From Plantago ovata (Eukaryota; Streptophyta; Magnoliopsida; Lamiales; Plantaginaceae): a DNA stretch of 64,000 bases. Positions 11,424-22,016 of this stretch are shown here, in pieces. Made by a program: the position numbers and the translations under genes. Location: the NCBI GenBank assembly GCA_028274465.1, contig CM051455.1:72336985-72400984 (forward strand), read 5' to 3'. The notes beneath the pieces are model-generated. The model did not search any database. It was not told the origin of the DNA and saw only the letters and a program-made list of their open reading frames with translations. Within the stretch, counting starts at the first letter, position 1. Each line of letters starts with the position of its first letter.

Positions 11424-12108
11424 TTTTTCTGGCGTATTCTTCTTCAGTATCAGCGCCTTGCATAGGTGCATGATTTTCAGCATCAGCAGGAGGAGGTTGA
11501 GATTCTTGCTGAGATTATTGTTGTTCAGCTTGCTGATTGTCAGATGGAGTATTTTCAGCAACTATTAACTTCAATCCACCAGCATCAAGACTTGGACCTT
11601 GATTGTCACATCGTCATCTTTCTTGTCCTTAGAATCTTTCCCTTCATCATCACTGGATCCGTGGGAATGTTCTCATCTTCCCCTTCTTCTCATCATCTGT
11701 CAGAATGACTAGCTCCACGTGCTTATACAAAGCAACACTTGTCACTTCCTTCTCCTCAGTTAACTTGTGGGGATCAGCCACCACAGGTACAAAAAAGACC
11801 TTTGAGCATCACAGCTGTTCAGCTGGAGAGGCACTCTTAAATTTGCCTTCATATTCTCTCTGATTGAGCAATCAGATTGGAGCTCATTTGCTGAGAATAT
11901 GTCATTTCTCAGGAAGGATGGAGTGGACAAATGTTTCGAGCTTAAACAGAGAAGATCTCTTTTTCTCGTTTGAGAGATGAAGGTGAAGATCTGAGAAGTC
12001 CAAATCCATTCCTGTACTTTGCCAGTTGTTGACAGACTTAGCAACTCTTGACAAAGTTGTCCTTTTGAAGTTCAAGTAAGTTCTTCAGTGATGAGCACCA
12101 CTTCAGTG
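11424..12108 (-). repeat. Duplicated ORF3 segment, copy left of the N gap
   Basis: Runs from the TTTTTCTGGCGTATTC block to CACTTCAGTG at the gap edge. It aligns along its full length to 12209-12898, differing mainly by single-base insertions and deletions. Copy C has this segment only once (about 18930-19640). Confidence 0.85.
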
Positions 12109-12208
12109 NNNNNNNNNNNNNNNNNNNNNNNNNNNNNNNNNNNNNNNNNNNNNNNNNNNNNNNNNNNNNNNNNNNNNNNNNNNNNNNNNNNNNNNNNNNN
12201 NNNNNNNN
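12109..12208. other. Assembly gap of exactly 100 N
   Basis: One hundred consecutive undetermined bases, the conventional size of a scaffold gap of unknown length. It sits inside ORF3 of copy B, between two near-identical segments. Confidence 1.
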
Positions 12209-12898
12209 TTTTTCCTGGCGTATTCTTCTTCAGTATCAGCACCTTGCACAGGTGCTTGATTTTCAGCACAGCAGGAGGGAGGTTGAGATCTTGCTGAGCT
12301 TATTGTTGTTGTTCAGCTTGCTGATTGTCAGATGGAGATTTTCAGCAACACTGTTAACTTCAATCCACCAGCACCAGGACTTGGACCTTGATTGTCATCA
12401 TCGTCGTTTCTTGTCCTTAGATCTTTCCCTTCATCATCACTGGGATCAGTGGGGAATGTTCTCATCTTCTTCTTCTTCTTCATCATCTGTCAAAATGACT
12501 AGCTCCACGTGCTTATACAAAGCAACACTTGTCACTTCCTTTCCTCAGTTAGTTTGTGGGGATCAGCCACCACAGGAACAAAAAGGACCTTTGAGCATCA
12601 CAGCTGTTCAGCTGGAGAGGCACTCTTAAATTTGGCCTTCATATTCTCTCTGATTGAGCAATCAGATTTGAACTCATTTGCTGAGAATATGTCATTTCTT
12701 CAGGAAGGATGGAGTGGACAAATGTTTCGAGCTTTCACGAGAAAGATCTCTTTTCTCATTTGAGAGATGAAGGTGAAGATCTGAGAAATCCATTCTCCTA
12801 TATCTTTGCCAGTTGCTGACGGACTTAGCAAACTCTTGACAAAGTTGTCCTTTTAAAGTCAAGTAACTGTTCTTCAGTGATGAGTACCACTTCAGTGG
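12209..12898 (-). repeat. Duplicated ORF3 segment, copy right of the N gap
   Basis: Starts TTTTTCCTGGCGTATTC, ends CACTTCAGTG, and repeats 11424-12108 in the same orientation. It then continues normally into the intron-like segments of ORF3, so this copy is in its native context. Confidence 0.85.
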
Positions 12899-15340
12899 TC
12901 TCCTTTTGAGCCTGAAAAAGAATTTTATTTAGATCAGGATTGGTTTGGAGAATTGTTTTAGAGTTTAAATCTAAAACATGATTTACCTGCTGAGAGTCAG
13001 CAAGCTCATGTAGTACAATTTCCATTCCATGAGGAGCTTGAGTAGCATCCTCCATTTGTTCATCCTGAAATAAATTATAATTAGACACAAGTACTAAGCT
13101 GTCAAACTTAGTTTTATACCAAAATTATTAACTACCTGCTGAGCAGGGAGTGTTGGTTCTGGTGCAGAGGCTTCAGCAACCATCTGACTTGCATCTTGAG
13201 AAGTCTGTAGAGAAAGAATAATTTAGCAAAAGAACAATTTTCAGAATTTGAAGTTTTACTGATGGTTGAATTAACTACCTGCTGAGGAAGGACAGGTTGT
13301 GGCTCAGTCCTTTCAGCATTAACAGTTTCTTCAGCTTCTTGGACTGTTTTCTCAGCAGACTTCTGGTTTGCTCTAACTGAGAAAGCTGTGCGGTTTCAGC
13401 AATCTCCCTTGTCTCTGAAATGACAAGTTGAGCAGAAGCATCTTGACCTTTAAGCTCACTGCTTGTCATGAAGAGATCAATTGACTTGTTGGATGATTCT
13501 TCAATCTCCAACTCCATTTGTTTGCTTAAATCTTCCAGTACAAGCTGGACTTTGTCAATTGATGTCTTGGGTGAACTTGGGCCAGTATTCTCAGCATCAC
13601 GAGATGCGTCGTTGAATAATGCTTCTTGAGTTTCAGCAACTTCAGGAACTGGAACCATTGCTATTTCAGCAACTGGTTCTTCAGCAAGCGATGTTTCAGC
13701 AACTTGATGAGTTGCTTGTTCAGCAACCTTCTTTTCAGCAGCATCAGCAAGTGCCGCTCTTTGCAGATCATCAGCAATGTCACTTGCTGGTTCCATAGTT
13801 GGATCATTTGGAATATCTACAATGTAGATATCTGGGACTTGGGCAGGAATTTCATTTCCACTGCCTTTGGGTCTATCTTCAGTAGAATTATCAACATTAA
13901 GTTGATTGTTGAAGGCTTCCGCAAACACTTCAACATTGCTGACATATGCTTCAGTAATTACTTCAGCAACATCTACTGGCAAATGCGTTTCAGCATTTTG
14001 TCTGGGAATTGACTAAGGAGTCTTGGACATCAGGGACTGACTGAGAAGCCAGTGTTTTCTTCTTTTGTTGCTTGTCCGCGTCTCTTAGGTACGGGATTTG
14101 CTGATGACGCTGCAGTCTGAGTGTCATCATCAGCTTTCCTCTTTTCTTTTAGATTTCTCCAGTTTCCCAGAGTCATCTATGGTTGCATTTTCAGCAACTG
14201 TTGTGTACACGTACCTTGTTGATTTTCTACAGCAGTTTCATTTGTGTTACCACCCCCAACAACAGTTTCATCTCTAAGTTGCTGAGTGGTAACATCTGCA
14301 GCTGTTGTATACCTTTCTTGCTGGCTTGTGCTGACAACATTTGCAGTTGTTGTCTTCTTAGTTTTCTTTCCAGCAATCTTAGGTACATTCTGCTTGTAGA
14401 AAGATCTTCCCACATTGCACACATATTTCTTGATTGGCAATGTGTTTCTTAGCTGAATCCTGAAATGTTCAAGGATATAGCATATCTTGATTCCATACAT
14501 AACTGGAAAGGAAGGTGAGACCTTGTTGTTTTCTACCTTAACCTTGAACTTAGAAACACAATCAACAAGCCTGTTGAAAATGTACTTAGCCCAGTTAAGT
14601 TCCGTTTTATTTTCATAGATATGCATCAGCAATGGCTATCTTCTCAGGCCTACTTGGTCAATTCCTCCAACTTGGGAGTCAAGAACTTTTATTAGTAGCA
14701 GATCTACTAGACCAAGTGAATGGCAGAGATGCTTTCTCTTAACGTGCTTTGTCCAAGTCACGTGAGCTATCTCGCCTTTCTTCATTTTTGCATTTCTGAC
14801 GTCACTGTAGAAAGCTTCTATTTCTTCGTCAGTGGCAGTGACGTCATCTTCAGTTCCAGTGGTTGGAATCTGAAAGATTTCCGCTAAATCAGTCCATTTC
14901 AGGACGATTTGCGTGTTCTGAACATAAGTAAGGATCACTTTTTCAGTGACTCCATTACTGTCTGTAAGGGACTGGATTTCTGCATTGTTGTAGAACTCCA
15001 TAGTATCAATCATGCTCACTTGCTTAGTGCGAGCAGAGATAAAGTTCATGAGGCCTTGCTGCTTGATGAACTCAAGCGCCTCTTCATTTTGGTCATCAAG
15101 TTATTGTTCATAAAAGTACCTAATGTACTTTTCTTTTGCAAACCCTCCCCATTGCATCTACATCTCACACTTTGCAGTGTCAACATATGACGGAGGCATA
15201 GGTTTTTCAGTGATTCGGTCGTTTTTCAACACAACTTTCGCTGTGTTTGTGGCCGGAGTAGTCACCGGAGCAGTGCGTGTTTCAGCACTGTCAACCTTTG
15301 AGGACTTTGAGGACTTTGATAACTGTCTCTTGGGAGCCAT

Positions 15341-15610
15341 TTCTTATATAGAGCAAGAAAGATTGTACGAAAATAGATAGTTTGCTTTTTGACCGGAAGT
15401 ACAGTAGATTCAGGCTAGAATTTGCAGAGAAAGGAAATGTGAGTTAAAGAATTTTGTCATTTCTCTAACTCCTTCTTTATATAGTGTCTCTGGTATGTGA
15501 GAGACTCAATCGATTTGAGCTCTCAGCAAGGGTAAAACAGAGAAACACTGGAGTTAGTGGAGCCTTTGCATTAAATGCGTAGTGGCCCACTAACTAAAAC
15601 CGTCAGAGTA
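15341..15610 (-). promoter_or_regulatory. Conserved internal promoter block upstream of ORF3, copy B
   Basis: Homologous to 7413-7690 of copy A. The TATA box TATATAAA lies at 15483-15476, about 140 bp before the ORF3 ATG. Shared features are the block around CCACTA..GCATTTAATGCA and the GAGACACTATATAAA context. Confidence 0.6.
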
Positions 15611-15820
15611 CTCTCTCTCTTTGTTTTGTTAGCCGTTAGATAAGTAACTCCTTTTAATCAATGGCCACGATTGAATTTCATGTCATGATTATTGCGAGTT
15701 TATCTGTGCCAGTTTAACGTCACAAATTGATTTTACCGAGTATTAAGGGATAGATTGCTTGCTGAAATAGACAAGAATCTATCCAGCGAGTTTGAATTAA
15801 CAATCTAGATACTTGCTGAA

Positions 15821-15834
15821 AGTTCCCCCTTACT
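15821..15834 (-). promoter_or_regulatory. Internal polypurine-like tract between pol and ORF3
   Basis: On the - strand it reads TAAGGGGGAACT, resembling the 3' PPT of the family (AAAAAGGGGGAAA). It lies between the palindrome array and the ORF3 promoter. It could be a secondary plus-strand priming site; no direct evidence. Confidence 0.4.
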
Positions 15835-15872
15835 TAGATATCTCATATTTTCTTTAAGCTTAAAAGATATTT

Positions 15873-16228
15873 CTGATTTCCCGTATCAGTAAATTCTTTT
15901 GTACTTGAAACATCCTATGGTAAAATCTGAGAGATGAGATTTGCTCTTTTTCTGAGTTCCCGTCTCAGAAACTTCCTTTGATACTTGAATACCTGTTTCA
16001 GTATCTTTTGATTGTCTGAGTACCCGTCTCAGCAATCCTTAAGTTCTTTCTCTTACTGATTGCCTGTCTCAGCAAGTGGTCAAGTTTCCTAACAAATACC
16101 CGTTTTGGAAGAATTACTTGCTGAATGCCTGTTTCAGCAATCATGTAGTGACTTATCATTTCTTAGAAGAAATCAGTGACTGAGTCTTTTAGACAGGAGT
16201 ACTTTGGCTTGCTGAATACCTGTTTCAG
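15873..16228 (-). repeat. Array of seven 17-bp palindromic motifs after pol
   Basis: Consensus CTGANTNCCYGTYTCAG, with CTGA/TCAG arms, begins at 15873, 15952, 15985 (first base T), 16016, 16056, 16121 and 16212. Spacing is irregular (31-91 bp). A degenerate eighth may lie near 16095. The array fills the non-coding gap between the pol stop and the ORF3 promoter. It is absent from copies A and C because both have deletions there. Confidence 0.8.
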
Positions 16229-16248
16229 CATTCTGCCAAGTGTATCCT

Positions 16249-16651
16249 TTATTGAGGTAGTTCAATCAATCCAAGGTTATACCTTAGCATTGCGAACCTA
16301 TTATCCGGTAGGGGCTTGGTAAAGATGTCAGCAAGCTGATCTTCAGTTCCTACTTTCACAACCTCAATATGACCTTTTTCCACATGATCTCTAATAAAAT
16401 GATGTCTAATATCAATGTGCTTGGTCCTAGAGTGAAACTTAGGATTTTGCGTAATTGCAATAACACTTGTATTATCACAAAAGATTGGTGTTTTCTTTGC
16501 AGAAATACCATAATCTCTTAATTGTTGCTGAATACATAGGATTTGAGATGTGCAACAACCAGCTGCAATGTATTCAGATTCAGTAGATGTATTGGCGACA
16601 CAGGTTTGCTTCTTGCTGAACCATGATATTAATCTAGTACCCAAAAACTGA
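16249..16651 (-). pseudogene. Pol C-terminus (RNase H) of E/B
   Basis: Encodes CQFLGTRLISWFSKKQTCVA, then STESEYIAAGCC, FCDNTSVIAI, KHIDIRHHFIRDHVEKGHIE and DQLADIFTKPLPDNRF, ending ELPQ-stop at 16249. These are the conserved copia RNase H motifs (Glu of SESEY, Asp of CDN). The DQLADIFTKPL..RF..LR ending resembles Sirevirus pol. The upstream part of pol is lost: at 16652 the sequence switches to copy C on the opposite strand. Confidence 0.85.
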
Positions 16652-18543
16652 CAAGTTCTGATAGTGCTGAAACACGCACTGCTCCGGTGACTACTCTGGC
16701 CCCAGACACAACGAAAGTTGTGTTGAAAAACGACCAAATCACTGTAAAACCTATGCCTCCGTCATATCTTGACACTGCAAAGTGTGAGATGTTGATGCAA
16801 TGGGGAGGGTTTGCAAAAGAAAAGTACATTAGGTACTTTTATGAACAAGAACTTGATGACCAAAATGAAGAGGCGCTTGAGTTCATCAAGCAGCAAGGCT
16901 TCATGAACTTTATCTCTGCTCGCTCTAAGCAAGTGAGCATGATTGATACAATGGAATTCTACAACAATGCATAAATCCAGTCCCTTACAGACAGTAATGG
17001 AATCACTGAAAAAGTGATCCTTACTTATGTTCAGAACACGCAAATCGTCCTGAAATGGACTGATTTAGCGGAGATTTTTCAGATTCCAACCACTGGAACT
17101 GAAGATGACGTCACTGCTACTGACGAAGAAATAGAAGCTTTCTACAGTGACGTCAGAAATGCAAAGATGAAGAAAGGCGAGATAGCTCCCGTGACTTGGA
17201 CAAAGCACGTTAAAAGAAAGCATCTCTGCCATTCACTTAGTCTAGTAGCTCTGCTACTGATAAAAGTTCTTGACTCTCAAGTTGGAGGAATTGACCAAGT
17301 CGGCCTGAGAAGATGGCCATTGCTGATGCATATCTATGAAAATAAATCGGAACTTAACTGGGCTAAGTACATTTTCAACAGGCTTGTTGATTGTGTCACT
17401 AAGTTCAAGGTAAAGGTAGAAGACAACAAGGTCTCATCTTCCTTTCCAGTTATGTATGGAATCAAGATATGCTATACCCTTGAACATTTCAGGATTCAGC
17501 TAAGAAACCCATTGCCAATCAAGAAATATGTGTGCAATGTGGGAAGATCTTTCTACAAGTAGAATGTACCTAAAATTGTTGGAAAGAAAACTAAGAAGAC
17601 AACAACTGCAAATGGTGTCAGCACAAGCCAGCAAGAAAGGTATACAACAGCTGCAGATGTTACCACCCATCAACTTAGAGATGAAACTGCTGTGGATGGT
17701 GGTAACACAAATGAAACTGCTGTAGAAAATCAACAAGGTACGTGTACAACACCTGTTGCTGAAAAGGCAACAATAGATGACTCTGGGAAACTGGAGAAAT
17801 CTAAAAAGAAAAAGAGGAAAGCTGATGATGACACTCAGACTGCAGCGTCATCAGCAAACCCCATACCTAAGAGGAAACGGACAAGTAACAAAAGAAAGAA
17901 GACACTGGCTTCTCAGTCAGTCCCTAATGTCCAAGACTCCTCAGTCAATTCCCAGACAAATGCTGAAACGCATTTGCCAGTAGATGTTGCTGAAGTAATT
18001 AATGAAGCATATGTCAACAATGTTGAAGTGTTTGCGGAAGCCTTCAACAATCAACTTAATGTTGATAACTCTACTGAGAATAGATCACAAGGCAGTGGAA
18101 ATGAAATTCCTGCCCAAGTTGCTGAAACCCAGCTTGCTGAAGAACCAGTTGTTGAAATAGCAATGGTTCCAGTTCCTGAAGTTGCTAAAACTCAAGAAGC
18201 ATTATTCAACGACGCATCTCATGATGCTGAGAATACTGGCCCAAGTTCACCTAAGACATCAATTGACAAAGTCCAGCTTGTTCTGGAAGATTTAAGCAAA
18301 CAAATGGAGTTGGAAATTGAAGAATCATCCAACAAGTCAATTGATCTCTTCATGACATGCAGTGAGCTTAAAGGTCAAGATGCTTCTGCTCAACTTGTCA
18401 TTTCAGAGACAAGGGAGATTGCTGAAACCGCACAGCTGTCTCAGATAGAGCAAAATCTGAAGTCTGTTGAAGAAACAGTCCTAGAAGCTGAAGAAACTGT
18501 TAATGCTGAAAGGACTGAGCCACAACCTGTCCTTCCTCAGCAG

Positions 18544-18618
18544 GTAGTTAATTCAACCATCAGTAAAACTTCAAATTCTGAAAATTGTTCTTTTGCTAAA
18601 ATTATTCTTTCTCTACAG
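18544..18618 (+). other. Intron-like segment 1 in ORF3 (75 bp)
   Basis: CTCAGCAG|GTAGTTAAT at the 5' side and a pyrimidine-rich CTTTCTCTACAG|AC at the 3' side. Phase 0, length divisible by three, so both spliced and unspliced reading stays open in copy C. In copy B the same segment is one base shorter, which breaks the frame only if it is retained. Confidence 0.55.
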
Positions 18619-18687
18619 ACTTCTCAAGATGCAAGTCAGATGGTTGCTGAAGCCTTTGCACCAGAACCAACACTCCCTGCTCAGCAG

Positions 18688-18759
18688 GTAGTTAATAATT
18701 TTGGTATAAAACCTAAGTTTGACAGCTTAGTACTTGTGTCTAATTTTACTTTATTTCGG
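18688..18759 (+). other. Intron-like segment 2 in ORF3 (72 bp)
   Basis: CTCAGCAG|GTAGTTAAT start; the end is TTTATTTCGG in copy C but TTTATTTCAG in copy B, so the acceptor AG is mutated in copy C only. Phase 0. The copy B version is 71 bp. Confidence 0.55.
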
Positions 18760-18837
18760 GATGAACAAATGGAAGATGCTACTCAAGCTCCTCATGGAAT
18801 GGAAATTGTACTACATGAGCTTGTTGACTCTCAGCAG

Positions 18838-18912
18838 GTAAATCATGTTTCAGATATAAACTCTAAAACAATTCTCCAAACCAATCCTGATCTAAATAAA
18901 ATTCTTTTTCAG
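18838..18912 (+). other. Intron-like segment 3 in ORF3 (75 bp)
   Basis: CTCAGCAG|GTAAATCATG start, AATTCTTTTTCAG|GC end, phase 0, 75 bp. Both splice signals are intact in copies B and C. The exons between segments are 69 and 78 bp, also multiples of three. Confidence 0.55.
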
Positions 18913-21900
18913 GCTCAAAAGGAGAGCACTGAAGTGGTACTCATCACTGAAGATCAGCAAGTAAGTTCTGAAGAACTTTACTTGAACTTCAAGAGGACAA
19001 CTTTGTCAAGAGTTGCTAAGTCCGTCAGCAACTGGCAAAGGTACAGGAGAATGGATTTCTCAGATCTTCACCTTCATCTCTCAAATGAGAAAAAGAGATC
19101 TTCACTGTTAAAGCTCGAAACATTTGTCCACTCCATCCTTCCTGAAGAAATGATATATTCTCAGCAAATGAGTTCAAATCTGATTGCTCAAATTAGAGAG
19201 AATATGAAGGCCAAATTTAAGAGTGCCTCTCCAGCTGAACAAGTTGTGATGCTCAAAGGTCTTTTTGTTCCTGTGGTGGCTGATCCCCACAAATTAACTG
19301 AGGAAGAGGAAGTGACAAGTGTTGCTTTGTATAAGCACATTGAGCTAGTCATTCTGACAGATGATGAAGAAGAAGAAGAAGATGAGAACATTCCCACTGA
19401 TCCCAGTGATGATGAAGGGAAAGATTCTAAGGACAAGAAAGACGACGATGATGACAATCAAGGTCCAAGTCCTGGTGCTGGTGGATTGAAGTTAACAGTT
19501 GCTGAAAATACTCAATCTGACAATCAGCAAGCTGAACAACAACAATCTCAGCAAGAATCTCAACCTCCTCCTGCTCCTGCTGAAAATCAAGCACCTGTAC
19601 AAGGTGCTGATACTGAAGAAGAGTACGCCAGAAAAAGGGCTGCCTTGAAAAATGGCAAAAGTCCAGTTTCTGATGCCAAGGTTACTGAAGAAAACCTTGA
19701 AGAAGAGGATGAAGAAGATGAAGATTACCAACGAGCTCTACAAAACAGTCTCGTGATCCATGCAAGGCATACGTAGGATCTGGAAATTGGTGAATCTTCA
19801 AGACCAAAATCAAAGGAAGTTCCATCCCTTCCACTTACTACTGGCGAAACTCCAGTTATTGAGTCTCAAACGTTGCCTTCAGCAACTACTCAATTAAAAC
19901 TAACTATTGGCGAAACTCCAGTAATTGAGCCCCAAACTCAATTGAAACAACTATCTACTGGTGAAACTCCAGTCGTTGAGTCTGAAGTGTTGCCATCAGC
20001 AACCGCTCAACAAAAAGGAAGTGAAGCTACTGACAAAGGCTCAAAAGTTGCTCAACTTGATGAATTAGAGGATGATGACGACTTGTCAGAACATGACGAT
20101 GAACAATCAAAGCAAGATCCAAAAGTCGTTTAGATTCCTCCTCCTAATTACCTCACTTATGAAGGAGATTCACTAAGAGCCGAGCTGCTTTTACGAGATG
20201 ATCAGTTTGCTACTGAACTTAAGGCTCACTCCTTGACCCCTCATTTAGTGCCGTTCCCACGAGTTGAGGAGTTTACTCCCAGAATTCTAGCACTAAACAA
20301 AGTCCATGATGCCTGCAAAGCTGAGGATGAGGCATTGCTTGCTGAGAGCCCACTTGACATTGGAAAAATAATGGCTACAGTGCTGAGACGCACTACAACT
20401 TTGTCAATAGCTTAGAAAGACATCAGTCTTTATCACAAGAGCTATGAAGAAGATGTAAGTCAAGCGCTCTTACTTGCAAAGAATGCTCTTGTCAAGGCTC
20501 ACACTATTATGGATGAGAAGGCCGCAACAGAGAAAAGACATGAAGAGCACATGATGAATATTCAAAAAGAGTTGTCCACAATGAACTCTGACCATCAGGC
20601 AATCATCATGAAGTATAACAGTCTCAACACTCTTGCTGAAAATTGCAATGAGTTTTACTCTCTGCACATCACTCCGATGTTGCAATCCATGTCTAAGGGG
20701 GAAAAGAAGAATACTAGAAAAAGAAATCAAACCCCTCCTCCTCCCGTTGCTGATGCGCCTTTGCCCATAGAACCGCTTGCTGAAAAAGAGCAAAGTTCTA
20801 AAAGGCAAGCGGAATCTGAGTTAAATTCAGCAAGTACCAAAAAGAGAAAAACTGCTGCTGAAACTCAAGATTTCTATCACACTGAAAGTCATCACAATCT
20901 GAATGAAGATGATGACAATCAAACAATAGCTCAAGCCATAAGACCTAGACCCTTAACAGCCATAACTCCGTCTGGCCACTCAAAGCATTTCTCGTCTGAC
21001 TCTTCAGCAAGAGATCAAGACAATGCTAAAACAAGAAGAAGAAGGCAAAGACAGGAAGAGAAAAGGCTGGCCAACATTGCTATTGGCTCCGACATCGAAT
21101 ATACAAAGACCAGTAATGAGGAAACCACTCAGAATGTAATCAGAAACATTCATGGTTGCTGGATTTTAAAGCTGGAAGACTTGCTAGTAAATGAGTTCTT
21201 TCCTACAGCCATTTTGAATCAAATGTTCAAATGGATTGAACTCAAGGTCCAAAGAAATCAAAGGGAAGAATCCCTCCCAAAAAATGTTGCTGGGAAATGG
21301 TTGAATCTAGAGGTCTATGAAAGAAGAGTTGCCATTGGTAAGACATACAAACAGGAACCAAATCTGATCAAACCACCTGACATTGCTTACTACTCAGACC
21401 CGGTAACAAAGAAACCTAAGAAGAAACTTGGATTGATTCCTTATGAGTACTTCTATCTCACTGCTAAGGATCAAGAAGAAGATCTTCTCTGGCTAAGAAA
21501 GATTCATCCTAAAAGCATTTCAGATACACAGCTTCTCCATGCCAGCAATTGGGGCATGTATTTGTAGGTAATTAATTACATGGAAATGAATGCTGAAAAG
21601 CATCATCATACTGCCTGAAAAAACGCAAGAATCCTTAAACTACAAGTCCGTAGACTTCTGGAAAACTACGAAAAGGATTGTGTTGAATTCACTGCACTTG
21701 CTGAGAAGAGTGTAAGAGAGATTTTGAGAAAATCCTCTGAAAGAGCTTAGGTCCCTGCAATAGTTTTTGTTAAAGTTTTTATTTGCTGATTCAGTTTATG
21801 TTATCTATGCTTTTTCTTGTAAACATCTGAATGATAACTATCAGCAATTAATTCTTTTGACTCTTATTGGTTTTTGATTATGCAATCTATTTTTGCTTAC

Positions 21901-22001
21901 TGTTTAATTATTCAAGTATGCTTGCATTAATCAACTGATTTATTCAACTTCAGAAACCTCTAAAAGGGTAACAATTAATTTAGCCATGGATTGCTAACAT
22001 C

Positions 22002-22016
22002 AAAAAGGGGGAAATT
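22002..22016 (+). promoter_or_regulatory. Polypurine tract of copy C
   Basis: AAAAAGGGGGAAATT directly before the LTR start TGTTAGG; plus-strand priming site. The 250 bp between the ORF3 stop and this tract are AT-rich and non-coding. Confidence 0.85.

Larger units (their letters stand above)
9314..15340 (-). pseudogene. ORF3, long additional 3' ORF of copy B
   Basis: The ATG is at 15340-15338 (MAPKRQLSKSSKSSK), in the promoter context shared with copy A; the stop follows KSSERA at 9314. Order: N-terminal globular region (about 300 residues), a basic NLS-like segment, a long Glu/Ala/Thr-rich disordered region, three intron-like segments (about 12900-13280), an acidic part (EDEEDEDYQRALQNS), a second Lys/Arg-rich part, and a conserved C-terminal domain (IRNIHGCWILKLEDLL to NWGMHLWVINYME). 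The last 623 codons are open. It is broken by several frameshifts and stops, an N gap and a duplicated segment. Function unknown; additional or env-like ORF by position. Confidence 0.75.
16655..21750 (+). pseudogene. ORF3, copy C: one frame of about 1,690 codons with seven stops
   Basis: All segments are in one frame, from DSAETRTAPVTT at the truncated start to KSSERA-stop at 21750. In-frame stops lie near 16972, 17560, 19774, 20131, 20413, 21565 and 21616. Comparison with copy B shows four of them replace CAG by TAG. The longest open stretch is 694 codons (17692-19776). Features: N-terminal globular region to about 17560, NLS-like KKKRKADDD near 17810, acidic disordered centre with three intron-like segments, coiled-coil-prone region (about 20500-20690), basic RRRRQRQEEKR near 21040 and the conserved C-terminal domain. 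No membrane segment seen. Function unknown. Confidence 0.8.

Noticed and set aside
14177-14632. Separate small genes along the - strand of ORF3 copy B
   Set aside because: They are fragments of one ORF broken by indels, as shown by alignment with copy C.
15873-16228. CRISPR array
   Set aside because: The repeats are 17 bp with irregular spacing and variation in plant transposon DNA; no cas genes.
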